From Litchfieldella qijiaojingensis (lineage in GTDB: Bacteria > Pseudomonadota > Gammaproteobacteria > Pseudomonadales > Halomonadaceae), in NCBI RefSeq assembly GCF_014651875.1, contig NZ_BMXS01000005.1, positions 1 through 64,000 of the forward strand: a stretch of DNA of 64,000 nucleotides, written 5' to 3'. The translations under genes were made by a program, and so were the position numbers. Of the stretch, positions 52,563 through 61,682 are shown piece by piece; the stretch's first letter is position 1; every line of letters begins with the position of its first letter. The notes beneath the pieces were generated by a model. It had not been told where the DNA came from. It saw only the letters and a program-made list of their open reading frames with translations, and did no database searches.

Positions 52563-54883
52563 GTACCCATCGCAACGGCCTCTTGCTGGCCAATGTCAGC
52601 CGCCGCCACTTCCTCAAGGGGCTGGCCGCGAGCGGCGCCCTGGTGATCGCCGCCCGCTGGGATCTCTCCCTGGCCCAGGACGAGGAAGAGGCCAGCTACG
52701 GGGCGGATGGCATGCCCCACGGCTGGGTCGACGATCCCAACGTCTTCATCCGCATCGACGAGGACGGCACGGTCACCGTCGTCAATCACCGTGCCGAAAT
52801 GGGTCAAGGCATTCGTACCAGCCTGGTGATGGTGGTCGCCGACGAGCTTGGCGCCGACTGGGATCGGGTACGGGTCGAGCAGGCGATCGGCCACGAAGAG
52901 CGGTACGGCAACCAGGATACCGACGGTTCGCGTAGCATGCGTCACTGGTTCGACCCCATGCGGCGTGCCGCCGCCGCAGCGAGGACCATGCTGGAACAAG
53001 CGGCTGCCGAGCACTGGGACGTGCCAGTGGCGGAGTGCCACGCCGGTGTGCACATGGTGATCCACGAACCCAGCGACCGTGAGCTCGGCTTCGGCGAGTT
53101 GGCCGCGGCCGCCAGCCAACTACCGGTGCCCGAACGCGACAGCTTGCGCCTCAAGCCCCGGGACGAGTGGCGCTATATCGGCCGCGAGAATGTAAAGACC
53201 GATCGCCCCCTGGCGATAGACGGTGAGGATATCGTCACCGGACGCGCCCTCTATGGTGCCGATGTAGTCCTCGACGACATGCTCTACGCGGTGATCGCCC
53301 GGCCTCCGGTCTACGGGGCAACACTGGCCAGCGTCGATGACAGTGCGGCGCTGGCCGTGCCCGGCGTTATCCGGGTCGTTGAAGTCCAAGGCACGGGCCA
53401 GCCGGCCGGTTTCGAGCCACTGGGTGGCGTGGCGGTGGTCGCCGAGAATACCTGGGCGGCCATCGAGGGACGCCGCGCCCTCGAGATCGAGTGGGATACC
53501 GAGAGCGCCGGTGACAACGCCAGCTACGACTCGGAAGCCTACCGACAACTGCTGGAGGAGAGCGCCCAGTCTCCCGGCCGTGTGGTCCGCGAGCAGGGCG
53601 ATATCGAGGCGGCTCTGGCCGACGCCGAGACCCGTCTCGAGGCCACCTACTACATGCCGCATCTGGCCCATGCGACGATGGAGCCACCCGCCGCCCTCGC
53701 CCGCCTGGTGGACGGCAAGGCGGAAATCTGGGCACCGGTGCAGTCCCCCCAGGCCGCCCGGGATGGCGTGGCCGGGCGCCTGGGCCTCGAGCCCGAGGAT
53801 GTCACCGTCAACGTGACCCTGCTGGGCGGCGGCTTCGGCCGCAAGTCCAAGCCGGACTTCGTGCTCGAGGCCGCCAGCCTGGCCCGCGAGTTCGAGGGCC
53901 GTCCCGTTCGGGTCCAGTGGACGCGCGAGGACGATATCCAGCATGACTATTTCCACGCGGTGTCAGTCGATCGCCTGGAAGCGGGCATGGATGGGGACGG
54001 CAAGGCACTCGCCTGGCGCCACCGCACCCTCTCGCCGAGCATCGGCTCGCTGTTCGGGCCCGACCCCAAGCACAAGGTGGATTTCGAGCTCGGCATGGGC
54101 TTCACCGCGACGCCCTTCGATATCCCCGCCATGAGCCTGGAGAACCCTGAAGCCGAGGCACACGTGCGTATCGGCTGGTACCGCGCCGTCTACAATCTGC
54201 CGCACGCCTTCGCAATCCAGAGCTTCGTCGCCGAAATGGCCGAGGCGGCGGGCCATGACCACCGCGACTACCTGCTGGAACTGCTGGGTCCCGCACGGCA
54301 GATCGATCCCCGGGAGATCAACGAGGGCTGGAACTACGGCGAGGACCCCGAACGCTACCCCGTCGATATCGGCCGCCTACGTGCCGTAGTCGAGAAGGCC
54401 ACCGAGGAGGCCGGCTGGGGACGCAAGCTGCCCGAGGGGCGTGGCCTGGGGCTGGCGGTGCACCACAGCTTCGTCTCCTATACCGCCGTGGTACTCGACG
54501 TGGAGGTCGACGATGGCGGCGAGGTCATCGTGCACAACGCCGATATCGCCTTCGACTGCGGCCCCCAGGTGAATCCCGAGCGCATCCGCGCCCAGATGGA
54601 GGGGGCCTGCGTCATGGGCATCGGCAACGCCCTGCACAGCGAGATCACGGTCAGCGAGGGACGCATCGAACAGGACAACTTCCATCAGTACCTGATTCCG
54701 CGCATCTCGCATGCCCCGCGCACCGTCCGCGTGCACCTGATCAACGACAGCCCCGAGGCGCCCATGGGCGGCGTCGGCGAGCCCGGCGTACCACCGGTGA
54801 CGCCGGCGCTGTGCAACGCGATCTTCGCCGCGACCGGCAAGCGTATCCGGCGCCTGCCGATAGGCGATCAGCTGGCGAGCTGA
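52559..54883 (+). CDS. Molybdopterin subunit of an isoquinoline 1-oxidoreductase-type hydroxylase (IorB-like)
   Basis: 774-residue molybdenum subunit. The N-terminus carries a twin-arginine signal (VSRRHFLKGLAASGALVIAARW), so the assembled enzyme should be exported, with the signal-less small subunit carried along. Family motifs are ADVVLDDMLYAVIARPPVYGATL, LGGGFGRKSKPDFVLEAASLAREF and the C-terminal EAPMGGVGEPGVPPVTPALCNAIFAATGKRIRRLPI, where the Glu in GVGEPG is the catalytic base. There is no separate FAD subunit, so electrons probably leave to a cytochrome. Related enzymes oxidise aldehydes or N-heterocycles; the substrate here is unknown. Confidence 0.93.
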   Translation: MSTHRNGLLLANVSRRHFLKGLAASGALVIAARWDLSLAQDEEEASYGADGMPHGWVDDPNVFIRIDEDGTVTVVNHRAEMGQGIRTSLVMVVADELGADWDRVRVEQAIGHEERYGNQDTDGSRSMRHWFDPMRRAAAAARTMLEQAAAEHWDVPVAECHAGVHMVIHEPSDRELGFGELAAAASQLPVPERDSLRLKPRDEWRYIGRENVKTDRPLAIDGEDIVTGRALYGADVVLDDMLYAVIARPPVYGATLASVDDSAALAVPGVIRVVEVQGTGQPAGFEPLGGVAVVAENTWAAIEGRRALEIEWDTESAGDNASYDSEAYRQLLEESAQSPGRVVREQGDIEAALADAETRLEATYYMPHLAHATMEPPAALARLVDGKAEIWAPVQSPQAARDGVAGRLGLEPEDVTVNVTLLGGGFGRKSKPDFVLEAASLAREFEGRPVRVQWTREDDIQHDYFHAVSVDRLEAGMDGDGKALAWRHRTLSPSIGSLFGPDPKHKVDFELGMGFTATPFDIPAMSLENPEAEAHVRIGWYRAVYNLPHAFAIQSFVAEMAEAAGHDHRDYLLELLGPARQIDPREINEGWNYGEDPERYPVDIGRLRAVVEKATEEAGWGRKLPEGRGLGLAVHHSFVSYTAVVLDVEVDDGGEVIVHNADIAFDCGPQVNPERIRAQMEGACVMGIGNALHSEITVSEGRIEQDNFHQYLIPRISHAPRTVRVHLINDSPEAPMGGVGEPGVPPVTPALCNAIFAATGKRIRRLPIGDQLAS

Positions 54884-54926
54884 GCCTGCAGAGCATCACC
54901 AGCACTATATTATGAAATTCTCTCAG

Positions 54927-54953
54927 GAGCCCCGACCGATACGGGGCTTCTTC
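54927..54953 (+). terminator. Hairpin terminator after the molybdenum hydroxylase genes
   Basis: GCCCCG (54929-54934) pairs with CGGGGC (54942-54947) over a 7-base loop and is followed by TTCTTCG. It is modest in strength. Confidence 0.7.
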
Positions 54954-54970
54954 GTTTATCTGAGGTCACC

Positions 54971-55876
54971 ATGCCACTGTTGTACTTTCTTGCCCCGCTT
55001 GGCACTGTGCTGATCTGGTCGGGCAATATGACCGTCAATCAGTTGACGGTGGGCAGCATTGCGCCCAGCAGTATCGCCTTCGATCGCTGGGTGCTGGCGC
55101 TGGCCGTACTCACACCGTTCGTGCTGCCCTCGGCATGGCGCCACCGCCACACGATTAGCAGTGAGTGGCCGAAGCTGGCGGTATTGGGGCTGCTCGGGAA
55201 GGCCATGTGGCAGGGGTTGGCCTATGTTGCCGCCGAAACCACCTCGGCGACCAATATGGGTATCCTGGCGGCGATGGTACCGTTGTTGACGGTACTGCTC
55301 AGTGCCTTGATCCTGCGGGAAACGCCGACGCTTGGCGGGACCTTGGGCGGCCTGGTGGCCTTGTTGGGGGTGTTGATTCTGCTCAGCCGTGGCGATCTCA
55401 TATCGCTTCTGGAACTCGAAATCGTGCCCGGCGATGCGCTGATGGTGGCAGCAGCGCTTTGCTATGCCGGCTACGGGGTGATGCTCAAACGCTGGCCGCT
55501 GGACCTGCCGCCTTGGGTGATGCTCTACGTTCAGGTCTGCTTCGCGGTGCTGTTGCTGATGCCGGGCTTCCTGATGGGCCCCATGACGCCCATCGACAAC
55601 CACAATGTGTGGCTGATCCTGTATGCCGGCATCCCGGCCTCGATCGTCACCACCTTCCTGTGGATGCGCGCGGTGCGCCAGATCGGCGCTAGCAAGGCCA
55701 GTATCTTCATCAACCTGATGCCGCTGTTCAGCGCTCTGATCGCCATGGTCTTCCTCGGCGAACGCCTGGGCCTTCACCACCTGCTGGGCGGCGGCCTGAC
55801 GCTCGCCGGGGTGATCATGGCCCAGACACTGACGCAGCCACTTGCCCGCGCTGTCGCCACGAAAGACGAAGGATGA
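54971..55876 (+). CDS. DMT-superfamily (EamA) transporter
   Basis: 301-residue membrane protein with ten expected spans in two EamA repeats. The first half starts APLGTVLIWSGNMTVNQLTVGSIAPSSIAFDRW and contains AAETTSATNMGILAAMVPLLTVLLSALILRETPTLGG. The second ends RQIGASKASIFINLMPLFSALIAMVFLGERLGLHHLLGGGLTLAGV. These are probably drug or metabolite exporters; the substrate is not predictable. It overlaps the ChaC gene by 4 bp, suggesting cotranscription. Confidence 0.92.
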   Translation: MPLLYFLAPLGTVLIWSGNMTVNQLTVGSIAPSSIAFDRWVLALAVLTPFVLPSAWRHRHTISSEWPKLAVLGLLGKAMWQGLAYVAAETTSATNMGILAAMVPLLTVLLSALILRETPTLGGTLGGLVALLGVLILLSRGDLISLLELEIVPGDALMVAAALCYAGYGVMLKRWPLDLPPWVMLYVQVCFAVLLLMPGFLMGPMTPIDNHNVWLILYAGIPASIVTTFLWMRAVRQIGASKASIFINLMPLFSALIAMVFLGERLGLHHLLGGGLTLAGVIMAQTLTQPLARAVATKDEG

Positions 55877-56475
55877 GAGATGCCGCATTCATGACACTCG
55901 ATACCACGCATATCAACCAACAGCGCATGCCCCTCGACGACCAGGCCGAACTCTGGCTGTTCGGCTATGGCTCGCTGATCTGGAAGGCCGAGTTTCCCTA
56001 TCATGAAAGACGTCCCGCCCATATAGAAGGATGGGTACGCCGCTTCTGGCAGGGCTCGCACGATCATCGAGGTACGCCGGAAGCGCCCGGCCGCGTCGTC
56101 ACTCTGATCAGCGAACCCGGTGCCATCTGCCAGGGCATGGCCTACCGGATCGATGCCGAGACCCTTCGCCCGCTGGATATTCGCGAGAAGAACGGCTACC
56201 TGCGCGAGATCGTGACACTGCACTTCACCGACGGCAGCCACGCCGAAGGGCTGGTCTATATCGCCACGCAAGACAACGCCGCCTTCCTGGGTGAGGCACC
56301 ATTCAACGCCATGGCGGAGCAGATCGCCACCGCTCATGGTCCCAGCGGTCCAAACCGTGATTACCTGCTGAACCTGGCCACCTCGCTCGAGGGACTGGGT
56401 GCGGAGGATCGACACGTGTTCGAGTTGGCGGACAGAGTACGGGACTATCGACTGATCGAGTCACCAACGGATTGA
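55873..56475 (+). CDS. ChaC-like gamma-glutamylcyclotransferase
   Basis: 200-residue ChaC-family protein, expected to cleave glutathione or another gamma-glutamyl compound to 5-oxoproline. The substrate-binding loop is LWLFGYGSLIWKAEFPY. It is followed by VRRFWQGSHDHRGTPEAPGRVVTL, the catalytic Glu in LDIREKNGYLREIV and the C-terminal SGPNRDYLLNLATSLEGLGAEDRHVFEL. The start overlaps the DMT transporter stop (ATGA); a second Met at residue 7 is an alternative start. A 46-bp degenerate copy of part of this gene type lies at 57482. Confidence 0.92.
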   Translation: MRDAAFMTLDTTHINQQRMPLDDQAELWLFGYGSLIWKAEFPYHERRPAHIEGWVRRFWQGSHDHRGTPEAPGRVVTLISEPGAICQGMAYRIDAETLRPLDIREKNGYLREIVTLHFTDGSHAEGLVYIATQDNAAFLGEAPFNAMAEQIATAHGPSGPNRDYLLNLATSLEGLGAEDRHVFELADRVRDYRLIESPTD

Positions 56476-56490
56476 AGAGCTCGCAACGAG

Positions 56491-56523
56491 AAAGCCCGGC
56501 CGTCATACCACCGGCCGGGCTTT
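56491..56523 (+). terminator. Rho-independent terminator after chaC-like gene
   Basis: A 12-bp stem, AAAGCCCGGCCG (56491-56502) with CGGCCGGGCTTT (56512-56523), ends the DMT-ChaC transcript. The AAA/TTT ends let it work in both directions. Confidence 0.88.
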
Positions 56524-57102
56524 GAGAGCCATTCCCTATGCAAGTCACCACGAACGTCCCGTCCGTGCCTCCTTGTTCCATCGAGAATCCCTGCTCAAGT
56601 TTCCTGTCGAGCCTCCCTTCTCTTATTACACATTGTTACACATAAGTCACGAAGCGTACACATGGAATACGAGATACCCATGGTATGAATTTCACCAACA
56701 CTAAAGATTAAGTAGAACTGACCAAAAGAAGCGCCGTAACCACTGGAGCATGTTGCTCAACTCGTCCAACGGACAAGACATGATCATGCGGGAGCCGAGG
56801 TAGGGTGAGGATCGCGCCATCATGCTTGCCGTTGGCATACCCGGCCCAGACCCCAAAGTCAGCCGGATCGGTCGCGATCCTCACTTCAAGGATAGTTCCG
56901 TTGCTTACGGCCATCGACCAGCAGTCGCTCATATCAGTCAGCCGCTGATTATTAGATGGGTGCTCTGTTAGGGAAACACTGAATAAATGCCTGCGTGGAT
57001 CAATCGCTGCGTTGCGCGATGCTGGTGCGCCAGCCCGGACGGAATCCTCACATATACCCGGCGGATGCAGGTTCTGAGTGCAACACTGCTCACTGGAGTG
57101 TG
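56524..57102. other. Gene-poor accessory stretch
   Basis: No convincing gene is seen. The region up to 56710 is AT-rich. A 74-codon minus-strand frame (56708-56932) contains IATDPADFGVWAGYANGKHDG, which I do not recognise and which lacks a clear ribosome site. GGGAAACACTGAATAAATGC at 56970-56989 resembles the terminal sequence of some insertion sequences, but no matching end was found. Confidence 0.5.
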
Positions 57103-57337
57103 CTAGGGCCCTCGTAATGCTTCGCCATCATCTCGATGGGGCATTTGAAGCCTGAATTCATAGAATAACTGCAGCGCTTTGGGCCACCATTTGTCGGCGG
57201 CGGTACCAATATGAACGGTCATCCGACGGGCATGCACCGTGATGGTGGCGGCCACCTTGAGCACCTGCTTGCGTAGCCGCATCAGGCTCCAGCCCTGGCG
57301 GTGAAAAACATCGATCATTGCTCTACCGATGAACGCC
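57103..57337 (-). pseudogene. IS1380-like transposase, C-terminal remnant
   Basis: About 75 codons encode MAFIGRAMIDVFHRQGWSLM, then RLRKQVLKVAATITVHARRM and a KALQLFYEF end. This matches the C-terminal end of IS1380-type transposases (a conserved LR..LLKVGA.V..H.RR motif). The catalytic domain is missing and no terminal repeats are visible, so it is a dead fragment. A 28-bp relative lies at 51771-51798. Confidence 0.65.
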
Positions 57338-57436
57338 ATCGAATTCGCGATGGACATCCAACGCGAGGAAGACCCCAAGGGTGATCGGGTCAACATCACC
57401 CTGTCAGGCAAGTTCCTGCCCTACAAGACCTACTGA
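57338..57436 (+). pseudogene. Unidentified C-terminal gene fragment
   Basis: A 32-codon plus-strand piece encodes IEFAMDIQREEDPKGDRV, then NITLSGKFLPYKTY and a TGA at 57434-57436. The composition looks like a genuine protein end, but there is no upstream part because the transposase remnant starts at its left border. I cannot name the parent family. Confidence 0.45.
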
Positions 57437-57481
57437 CGAATCGGCCCTGGCGGAGGGTGCTGCAGGAACACAGCTCTCCAC

Positions 57482-57527
57482 CAGGGCATGGCCTACCGGA
57501 TCGACGCCGAGCCCCTGCACCCGCTGG
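57482..57527 (+). pseudogene. Fragment of a second ChaC-like gene
   Basis: These 46 bp match 56131-56176 of the intact ChaC-like gene at 42 of 46 positions and keep its frame (QGMAYRIDAEPLHPL against QGMAYRIDAETLRPL). No flanking ChaC sequence remains. The differences include amino-acid changes, so it is probably a relic of a diverged paralogue rather than a fresh duplication. Confidence 0.7.
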
Positions 57528-57553
57528 GCTCACTTTGCCCGAGGAATTAGACC

Positions 57554-58177
57554 TTACGCCCGTTTCATGGAGGTAGCGGCAAGACCAACCCCCAAGGTCA
57601 CCAGAACTGCGCCAATGCTACGTTCAATGATGTGGCGTGACGAGGCGGCAAGGTTTTTTGCGGCTTCGGATGAGAAGGCGTAAGCCACCAGAGCGAACCA
57701 GACCAAGTGTGCGACCGACATGAACGCTCCATAACCGAATTGCACGGCAATGGGTGTGCTTGGGCTAATGACTTGGGAGAACAACGCTACAACGAATAGG
57801 GTCGTCTTTGGGTTCAGAGCATTCGTCAGGAAACCGATACGAAGTGCGGCAAAGTCAGAAATTGGCAAGTTGGTGGAGTCGATCTGGCCTTGCTCGGCTT
57901 TCTTGGCACGCAGCATCGTGATGCCGAGATAGATGAGATACGCCGCTCCAACGTACTTGATGATGCTGAACAGAAGAATCGACTTGGAGATGACGAGGCC
58001 GATGCCGGCCATGGAGTAGGCTACATGCACGAGTACCCCCAAGGAAATGCCAACAGAGGTCAGCAGCCCTGCGCGGCGTGAAAGGACCATGCTGTTCCGT
58101 GTAACCATTGCGAAGTCGGCCCCCGGACTGATGACGGCGAGGAGTGTGATAGTCACTACGGCAAATGCTTCAATCAT
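57554..58177 (-). CDS. LysE/RhtB-family amino-acid exporter
   Basis: 207-residue membrane protein with about six spans. The N-terminus MIEAFAVVTITLLAVISPGADFAMVTRNSM contains the SPGxD signature of LysE exporters, followed by VKYVGAAYLIYLGITMLRAK and GFLTNALNPKTTLFVVALFSQVI. AAGGAG stands at good spacing before the ATG. The substrate is unknown, with threonine, homoserine and lysine types all possible. A diverged paralogue lies at 59967-60575. Confidence 0.93.
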   Translation of the reverse strand: MIEAFAVVTITLLAVISPGADFAMVTRNSMVLSRRAGLLTSVGISLGVLVHVAYSMAGIGLVISKSILLFSIIKYVGAAYLIYLGITMLRAKKAEQGQIDSTNLPISDFAALRIGFLTNALNPKTTLFVVALFSQVISPSTPIAVQFGYGAFMSVAHLVWFALVAYAFSSEAAKNLAASSRHIIERSIGAVLVTLGVGLAATSMKRA

Positions 58178-58293
58178 GGGTTCTCCTTGAACTTGGTATC
58201 CTGCAAGGTAACGTAGGTTCTAGAAAGCTGTGATGGAGAGCTTCAGCCCGCCTCGAGGCGTGACAGGAGGATAAGCCCCTCCTCTATATACCT

Positions 58294-58854
58294 TTATTTA
58301 TTACTTCTCCTGATCATGAAATGACCTAGCCAAACAGTTAAACCGATACCGGCTATGATGGCGAAAAATAGTATCTCGTAACGCTTGATATCGCCGATCA
58401 ACACTTCAATCGCATGGCCAAACAAATAGCCCAAGGTCCCCACCACTATCGCCCATAGGGATGCACTGATAAAGTTGAGCGCGAAAAAGAGAAATGGAGA
58501 CACTCCTGCCATTCCAACGAGAAATGGTGTCACCGTACGTAACCCATATAGAAACCTGAAACTGAGAATCAACCACACCTGGTGGCGATCCAACAGTGAA
58601 AACACCTTCTCGGATTTCGCCTTCCACTTTGGTCGGCTGTTCAGCAGTTCCATGCCTTTCGATCGACCAATGTAGAAATAGGCCTGATCCCCAAGGAAGC
58701 TACCAAGAAGCGCGCACACGATCACCCATGGCAGTTGAAGATAACCGAGATGCGCAGAAAAGCCTCCGAGGACAAGGATCGTTTCTCCCTCGAAGAATGT
58801 TCCAATCGCTATCGCTGCATAACCATATGTAGAAACCAACTCTTCAAGGGACAT
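58294..58854 (-). CDS. DedA-family membrane protein
   Basis: 186-residue DedA/VTT-domain protein, a family now linked to undecaprenyl-phosphate and lipid flipping. It shows YGYAAIAIGTFFEGETILVLGGFSAHLGY, LLGSFLGDQAYFYIGRSKG and the FLYGLRTVTPFLVGMAGVSPFLFFALNFISASLWAI motif with the conserved Arg and Pro. The ATG at 58854 begins MSLEELVSTYGYA; a GTG at 58866 is also possible. Base composition is lower in GC than the core of the window, as for its neighbours. Confidence 0.9.
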   Translation of the reverse strand: MSLEELVSTYGYAAIAIGTFFEGETILVLGGFSAHLGYLQLPWVIVCALLGSFLGDQAYFYIGRSKGMELLNSRPKWKAKSEKVFSLLDRHQVWLILSFRFLYGLRTVTPFLVGMAGVSPFLFFALNFISASLWAIVVGTLGYLFGHAIEVLIGDIKRYEILFFAIIAGIGLTVWLGHFMIRRSNK

Positions 58855-58946
58855 ATTCCACGTCACTCAGTTAACGTACTGGTACCAGCCAACTCGGTTG
58901 CACTCAGTTTCTGCGACCAAGAACCATCTGTGTATGGGAAAGTAGA

Positions 58947-59508
58947 TTAAGCCGGTTCGGATGCAGCATTTCGTGCAGCCTTGATGGTTCGAAAAAGCAT
59001 ATGAGTGCTGACGGCGAGCGCAAGTGAATTTGATACGAGACCTGGCACCGATGCCACGAGAAAATTGTGGGCGATCCAAGCGAATATAGCCCCAATCAAT
59101 ATGGCCCGCTGGCGAACCTGATCGAGCTGAAAATTCGCCACGCAAACGATCATGAGTGCCAGCGAGGAGAACACCGAAGGCAGCCTATGCCAAGTAACTG
59201 CGCTGACGAGCGGTGTCAGCAGCAATGATGCCAAGTAGATGTATTTGAAGCGAGGATGTGTACCGAGCGGGATAGCAAGAGCGGCTTGTAAACCGGCAAC
59301 ACCCATGACGGCTGCCCCCGTCTCTGCTTCCAATAGGGCGAAGTGGGTAAGCATGAGTGCGCACGCCACGACTTGTCCGGCAAGCAAGCGCGCGCTGCCG
59401 CATCATAGGCCAGCAGAGATTTGCCGTGATTCCTAGGACACCGAATAGCGTGGCTGCGCTTGGGATAATTTCGATCACGTTATGGTTTGCACTGGTGCGG
59501 GGAGCCAT
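58947..59508 (-). pseudogene. Frameshifted YgjV-family inner-membrane protein
   Basis: Two frames join into one YgjV-type protein: the upstream part (IEIIPSAATLFGVLGITANL, then CWPMMRQRA) and the downstream part (LLAGQVVACALMLTHFALLE ... AAVMGVAGLQAALAI) ending at 58947. The frame changes within the alternating GC run at about 59386-59396, where one extra base separates RQRA from LLAGQ. The rest of the reading frame is undamaged, so this is a recent mutation, a programmed slip or a sequencing error. Confidence 0.75.
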
Positions 59509-59542
59509 GATTGAGGTTTATTAATTGCACTCAACCGCCTAA

Positions 59543-59857
59543 TTAAACACTTCCCTCGAACACAGGTCGGAAGAAGCTCCGTTCATAGCTGAGAATGCAG
59601 CGAGTATCTTCGGCATACTTGAAGGCAGCCTGACACTCCGGGTCGTTAAAGGAGTCCTCGCGGTACTGCTCGTAGGCCGCCAGGCTAGGAAAGGTGAACA
59701 GCGCCAGCGCAACGTTGTTCGCCCCCTCAGAGGGGAGGAAGTAGCCGTGATGCTTTCCGCCAAACTTCTCGACAAGCGGGATCCATAACTTCGCGTAATG
59801 CTCGAATTCTTTAACCTTGTAGGGATCGATGATGTAGCTAAGGTAACAGGTGACCAT
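59543..59857 (-). CDS. NIPSNAP-family protein
   Basis: 104-residue protein with the ferredoxin-like NIPSNAP fold: MVTCYLSYIIDPYKVKEFEHYAKLWIPLVEKFGGKHHGYFLPSEG, then LALFTFPSLAAYEQYREDSFNDPECQ. The length is typical of bacterial single-domain members. Function is unknown; relatives occur near quinone or small-molecule modification genes. GAGGA precedes the start. Confidence 0.9.
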   Translation of the reverse strand: MVTCYLSYIIDPYKVKEFEHYAKLWIPLVEKFGGKHHGYFLPSEGANNVALALFTFPSLAAYEQYREDSFNDPECQAAFKYAEDTRCILSYERSFFRPVFEGSV

Positions 59858-59966
59858 GCTTTTTCCTCGTTATTCTCGCAACTATGATGTGGCAGAAAAC
59901 TAAAGTTTACAGCCACCTCCAACATGTAAAAACAATGCGCATACCGCTAGCCATTTTGTTATGTGG

Positions 59967-60575
59967 CTACCTTGAAGCCAATGCCACTTTTATCCCAAAC
60001 GCTATCAATACCGCTCCCATGATTTTTTCGAAGTAGTACTGAACAGACTCAAAAACACGACGAACCTTATTCTGGTTAAGAAAGACAGCGACCAAGCTGA
60101 ACCATGCCAAGCAAGAGATAGAGGCTATCGCTCCATAAGCAACCTGTATAGCCACTGGCGTTTCAACACTCACAACCTGTGTAAACAGACTCATGAAAAA
60201 CAATGTCGCTTTTGGATTCAACGCATTGTTTATAAACCCAATCTTGAAAGACATAAAATCGGAGACAACCCTCTTTTTGACTGAGTTCTCATAAGCATGT
60301 TGTGAAACACGCTTACTAAGAACACAACCAAACCCCAAATAGATCAAATAGGCTGCCCCGAGATATTTCACAATCGAAAACAACAGGATGGACTTGGACA
60401 GGATCACCCCGATTCCCACCAGCGTATAGAAAACGTGTATCCATACGGCAGATGCCACACCTAAAGCCGTGAACATGCCAGAGCGACGAGAATAACTCAG
60501 GCTGTTTCGTACCACGACAAAAAAATCAGGCCCAGGAGTAATGATTGTCAAAATCGTAATCGTCAGGACAGCCAA
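59967..60575 (-). CDS. LysE-family exporter, 5' end displaced by an insertion sequence
   Basis: 202-residue LysE protein: VLTITILTIITPGPDFFVVVRNSLSYSRR, VKYLGAAYLIYLGFG, GFINNALNPKATLFFMSLFTQVV. The usable start now is TTG 60575, but family-like sequence continues upstream (LIDRYLAEFLAVLT) to the edge of the IS at 60606. Rejoining the flanks of the IS restores AAGGAG-7 bp-TTG GAA CTA CTG, i.e. a natural start MELLIDRYLAEF. The IS therefore separated the ribosome site and first codons from the gene, and expression is doubtful. GC is low (clearly below the core), suggesting transfer. Confidence 0.8.
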   Translation of the reverse strand: MAVLTITILTIITPGPDFFVVVRNSLSYSRRSGMFTALGVASAVWIHVFYTLVGIGVILSKSILLFSIVKYLGAAYLIYLGFGCVLSKRVSQHAYENSVKKRVVSDFMSFKIGFINNALNPKATLFFMSLFTQVVSVETPVAIQVAYGAIASISCLAWFSLVAVFLNQNKVRRVFESVQYYFEKIMGAVLIAFGIKVALASR

Positions 60576-60606
60576 GAATTCTGCGAGATACCTATCAATC
60601 AGTAGT

Positions 60607-61682
60607 TGTCGGGTCCCCGATGATCGACTGAGCTATAGAAGCTATCCTTTGCTGGCAGCCAAGGAGCTTCTTCACCAGGTCATTCGGGAGCAAGGATATG
60701 GACATCAAGCTGCATAAGCAGGCGACCACCACGCCGAAGATCCGGGCCGAGATCCAGGGTGCACCACCCAGCATCAGCAATAGCGAGCTGGCACGGAAAT
60801 ACGGTGTCGCTGACACTACCGTTCGACGCTGGCGGCTTCGCCAGGATACCCATGATCGCTCGCATACTCGGCATAATCTGCTGGCCACGCTGACGCCCGA
60901 GCAGGAAGAGGTGCTCATTGCCGCCCGGGAATTCTTACGGCTTGGCCTCGATGACCTGCTGGTGGTCGCGCGTGAATTTCTGAACCCTCGCCTCTCGCGC
61001 TCTGGGCTTCATCGCCTGTTGAAGCGGCGTGAGGTACCGACGCTCGCCGAATTGGCTCGGCAGGACGCGGGTGAATCTACTCAGCCGACGCACAAGCCTT
61101 TTCGGGACTATGCGCCGGGATTCGTGCATGTCGACATCAAGCACCTGCCGCAGATGCCGGATGAGGAGCGGAAGCGCTATCTGTACGTAGCCATCGATCG
61201 CGCCACGCGCTGGGTTTACCTGGAAGTGCGGCGTAGTCAGTCAGCTCAGGATGCGCGGACCTTCATGAAGCGAGTGATCGAAAAGGCGCCGTTCAAGGTC
61301 CAGAAAGTGCTGACTGACAACGGCAAGTCCTTCACAGACCGCTTCACCCGTGCGGGCGAACGGACACCCAGCGGCCAGCATCCCTTCGACAGAATGTGCC
61401 GGGCTCATGGCATCCAGCATCGCCTGATCAAGCCGGGGCGGCCACAGACCAACGGCATGGTCGAGCGCTTCAATGGGCGTATCAGTGACGTCCTGGCAAC
61501 ACGGCGGTATGTGTCAGGAGAAGATCTGGAGCAAACGCTGAAACGCTATTGCTGGCTGTACAATCACCACATTGCTCAGAAGGCGCTGCATCATCAGTCA
61601 CCGATTGATGCCATGAAGCAGTGGCAGGAGATGCGGCCAGACTTATTTCATAAACGAGTAATTAATCATCCGGGACCAGACA
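60607..61682. mobile_element. Complete IS481-type insertion sequence
   Basis: The 1076-bp element is bounded by imperfect inverted repeats, TGTCGGGTCCCCGATGAT (from 60607) and the complement of ATCATCCGGGACCAGACA (to 61682), with two mismatches in 18. AGTAGT flanks both sides (60601-60606 and 61683-61688) as a target duplication. It carries one intact transposase gene and lies in the 5' end of the LysE gene. Confidence 0.9.

Noticed and set aside
56708-56932. 74-codon minus-strand frame in the accessory gap
   Set aside because: No ribosome site, no recognisable family and surrounded by relics; left as unannotated sequence in the gap entry.
56970-56989. Possible insertion-sequence end GGGAAACACTGAATAAATGC
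   Set aside because: No partner inverted repeat or target duplication was found, so it is not called as an element.
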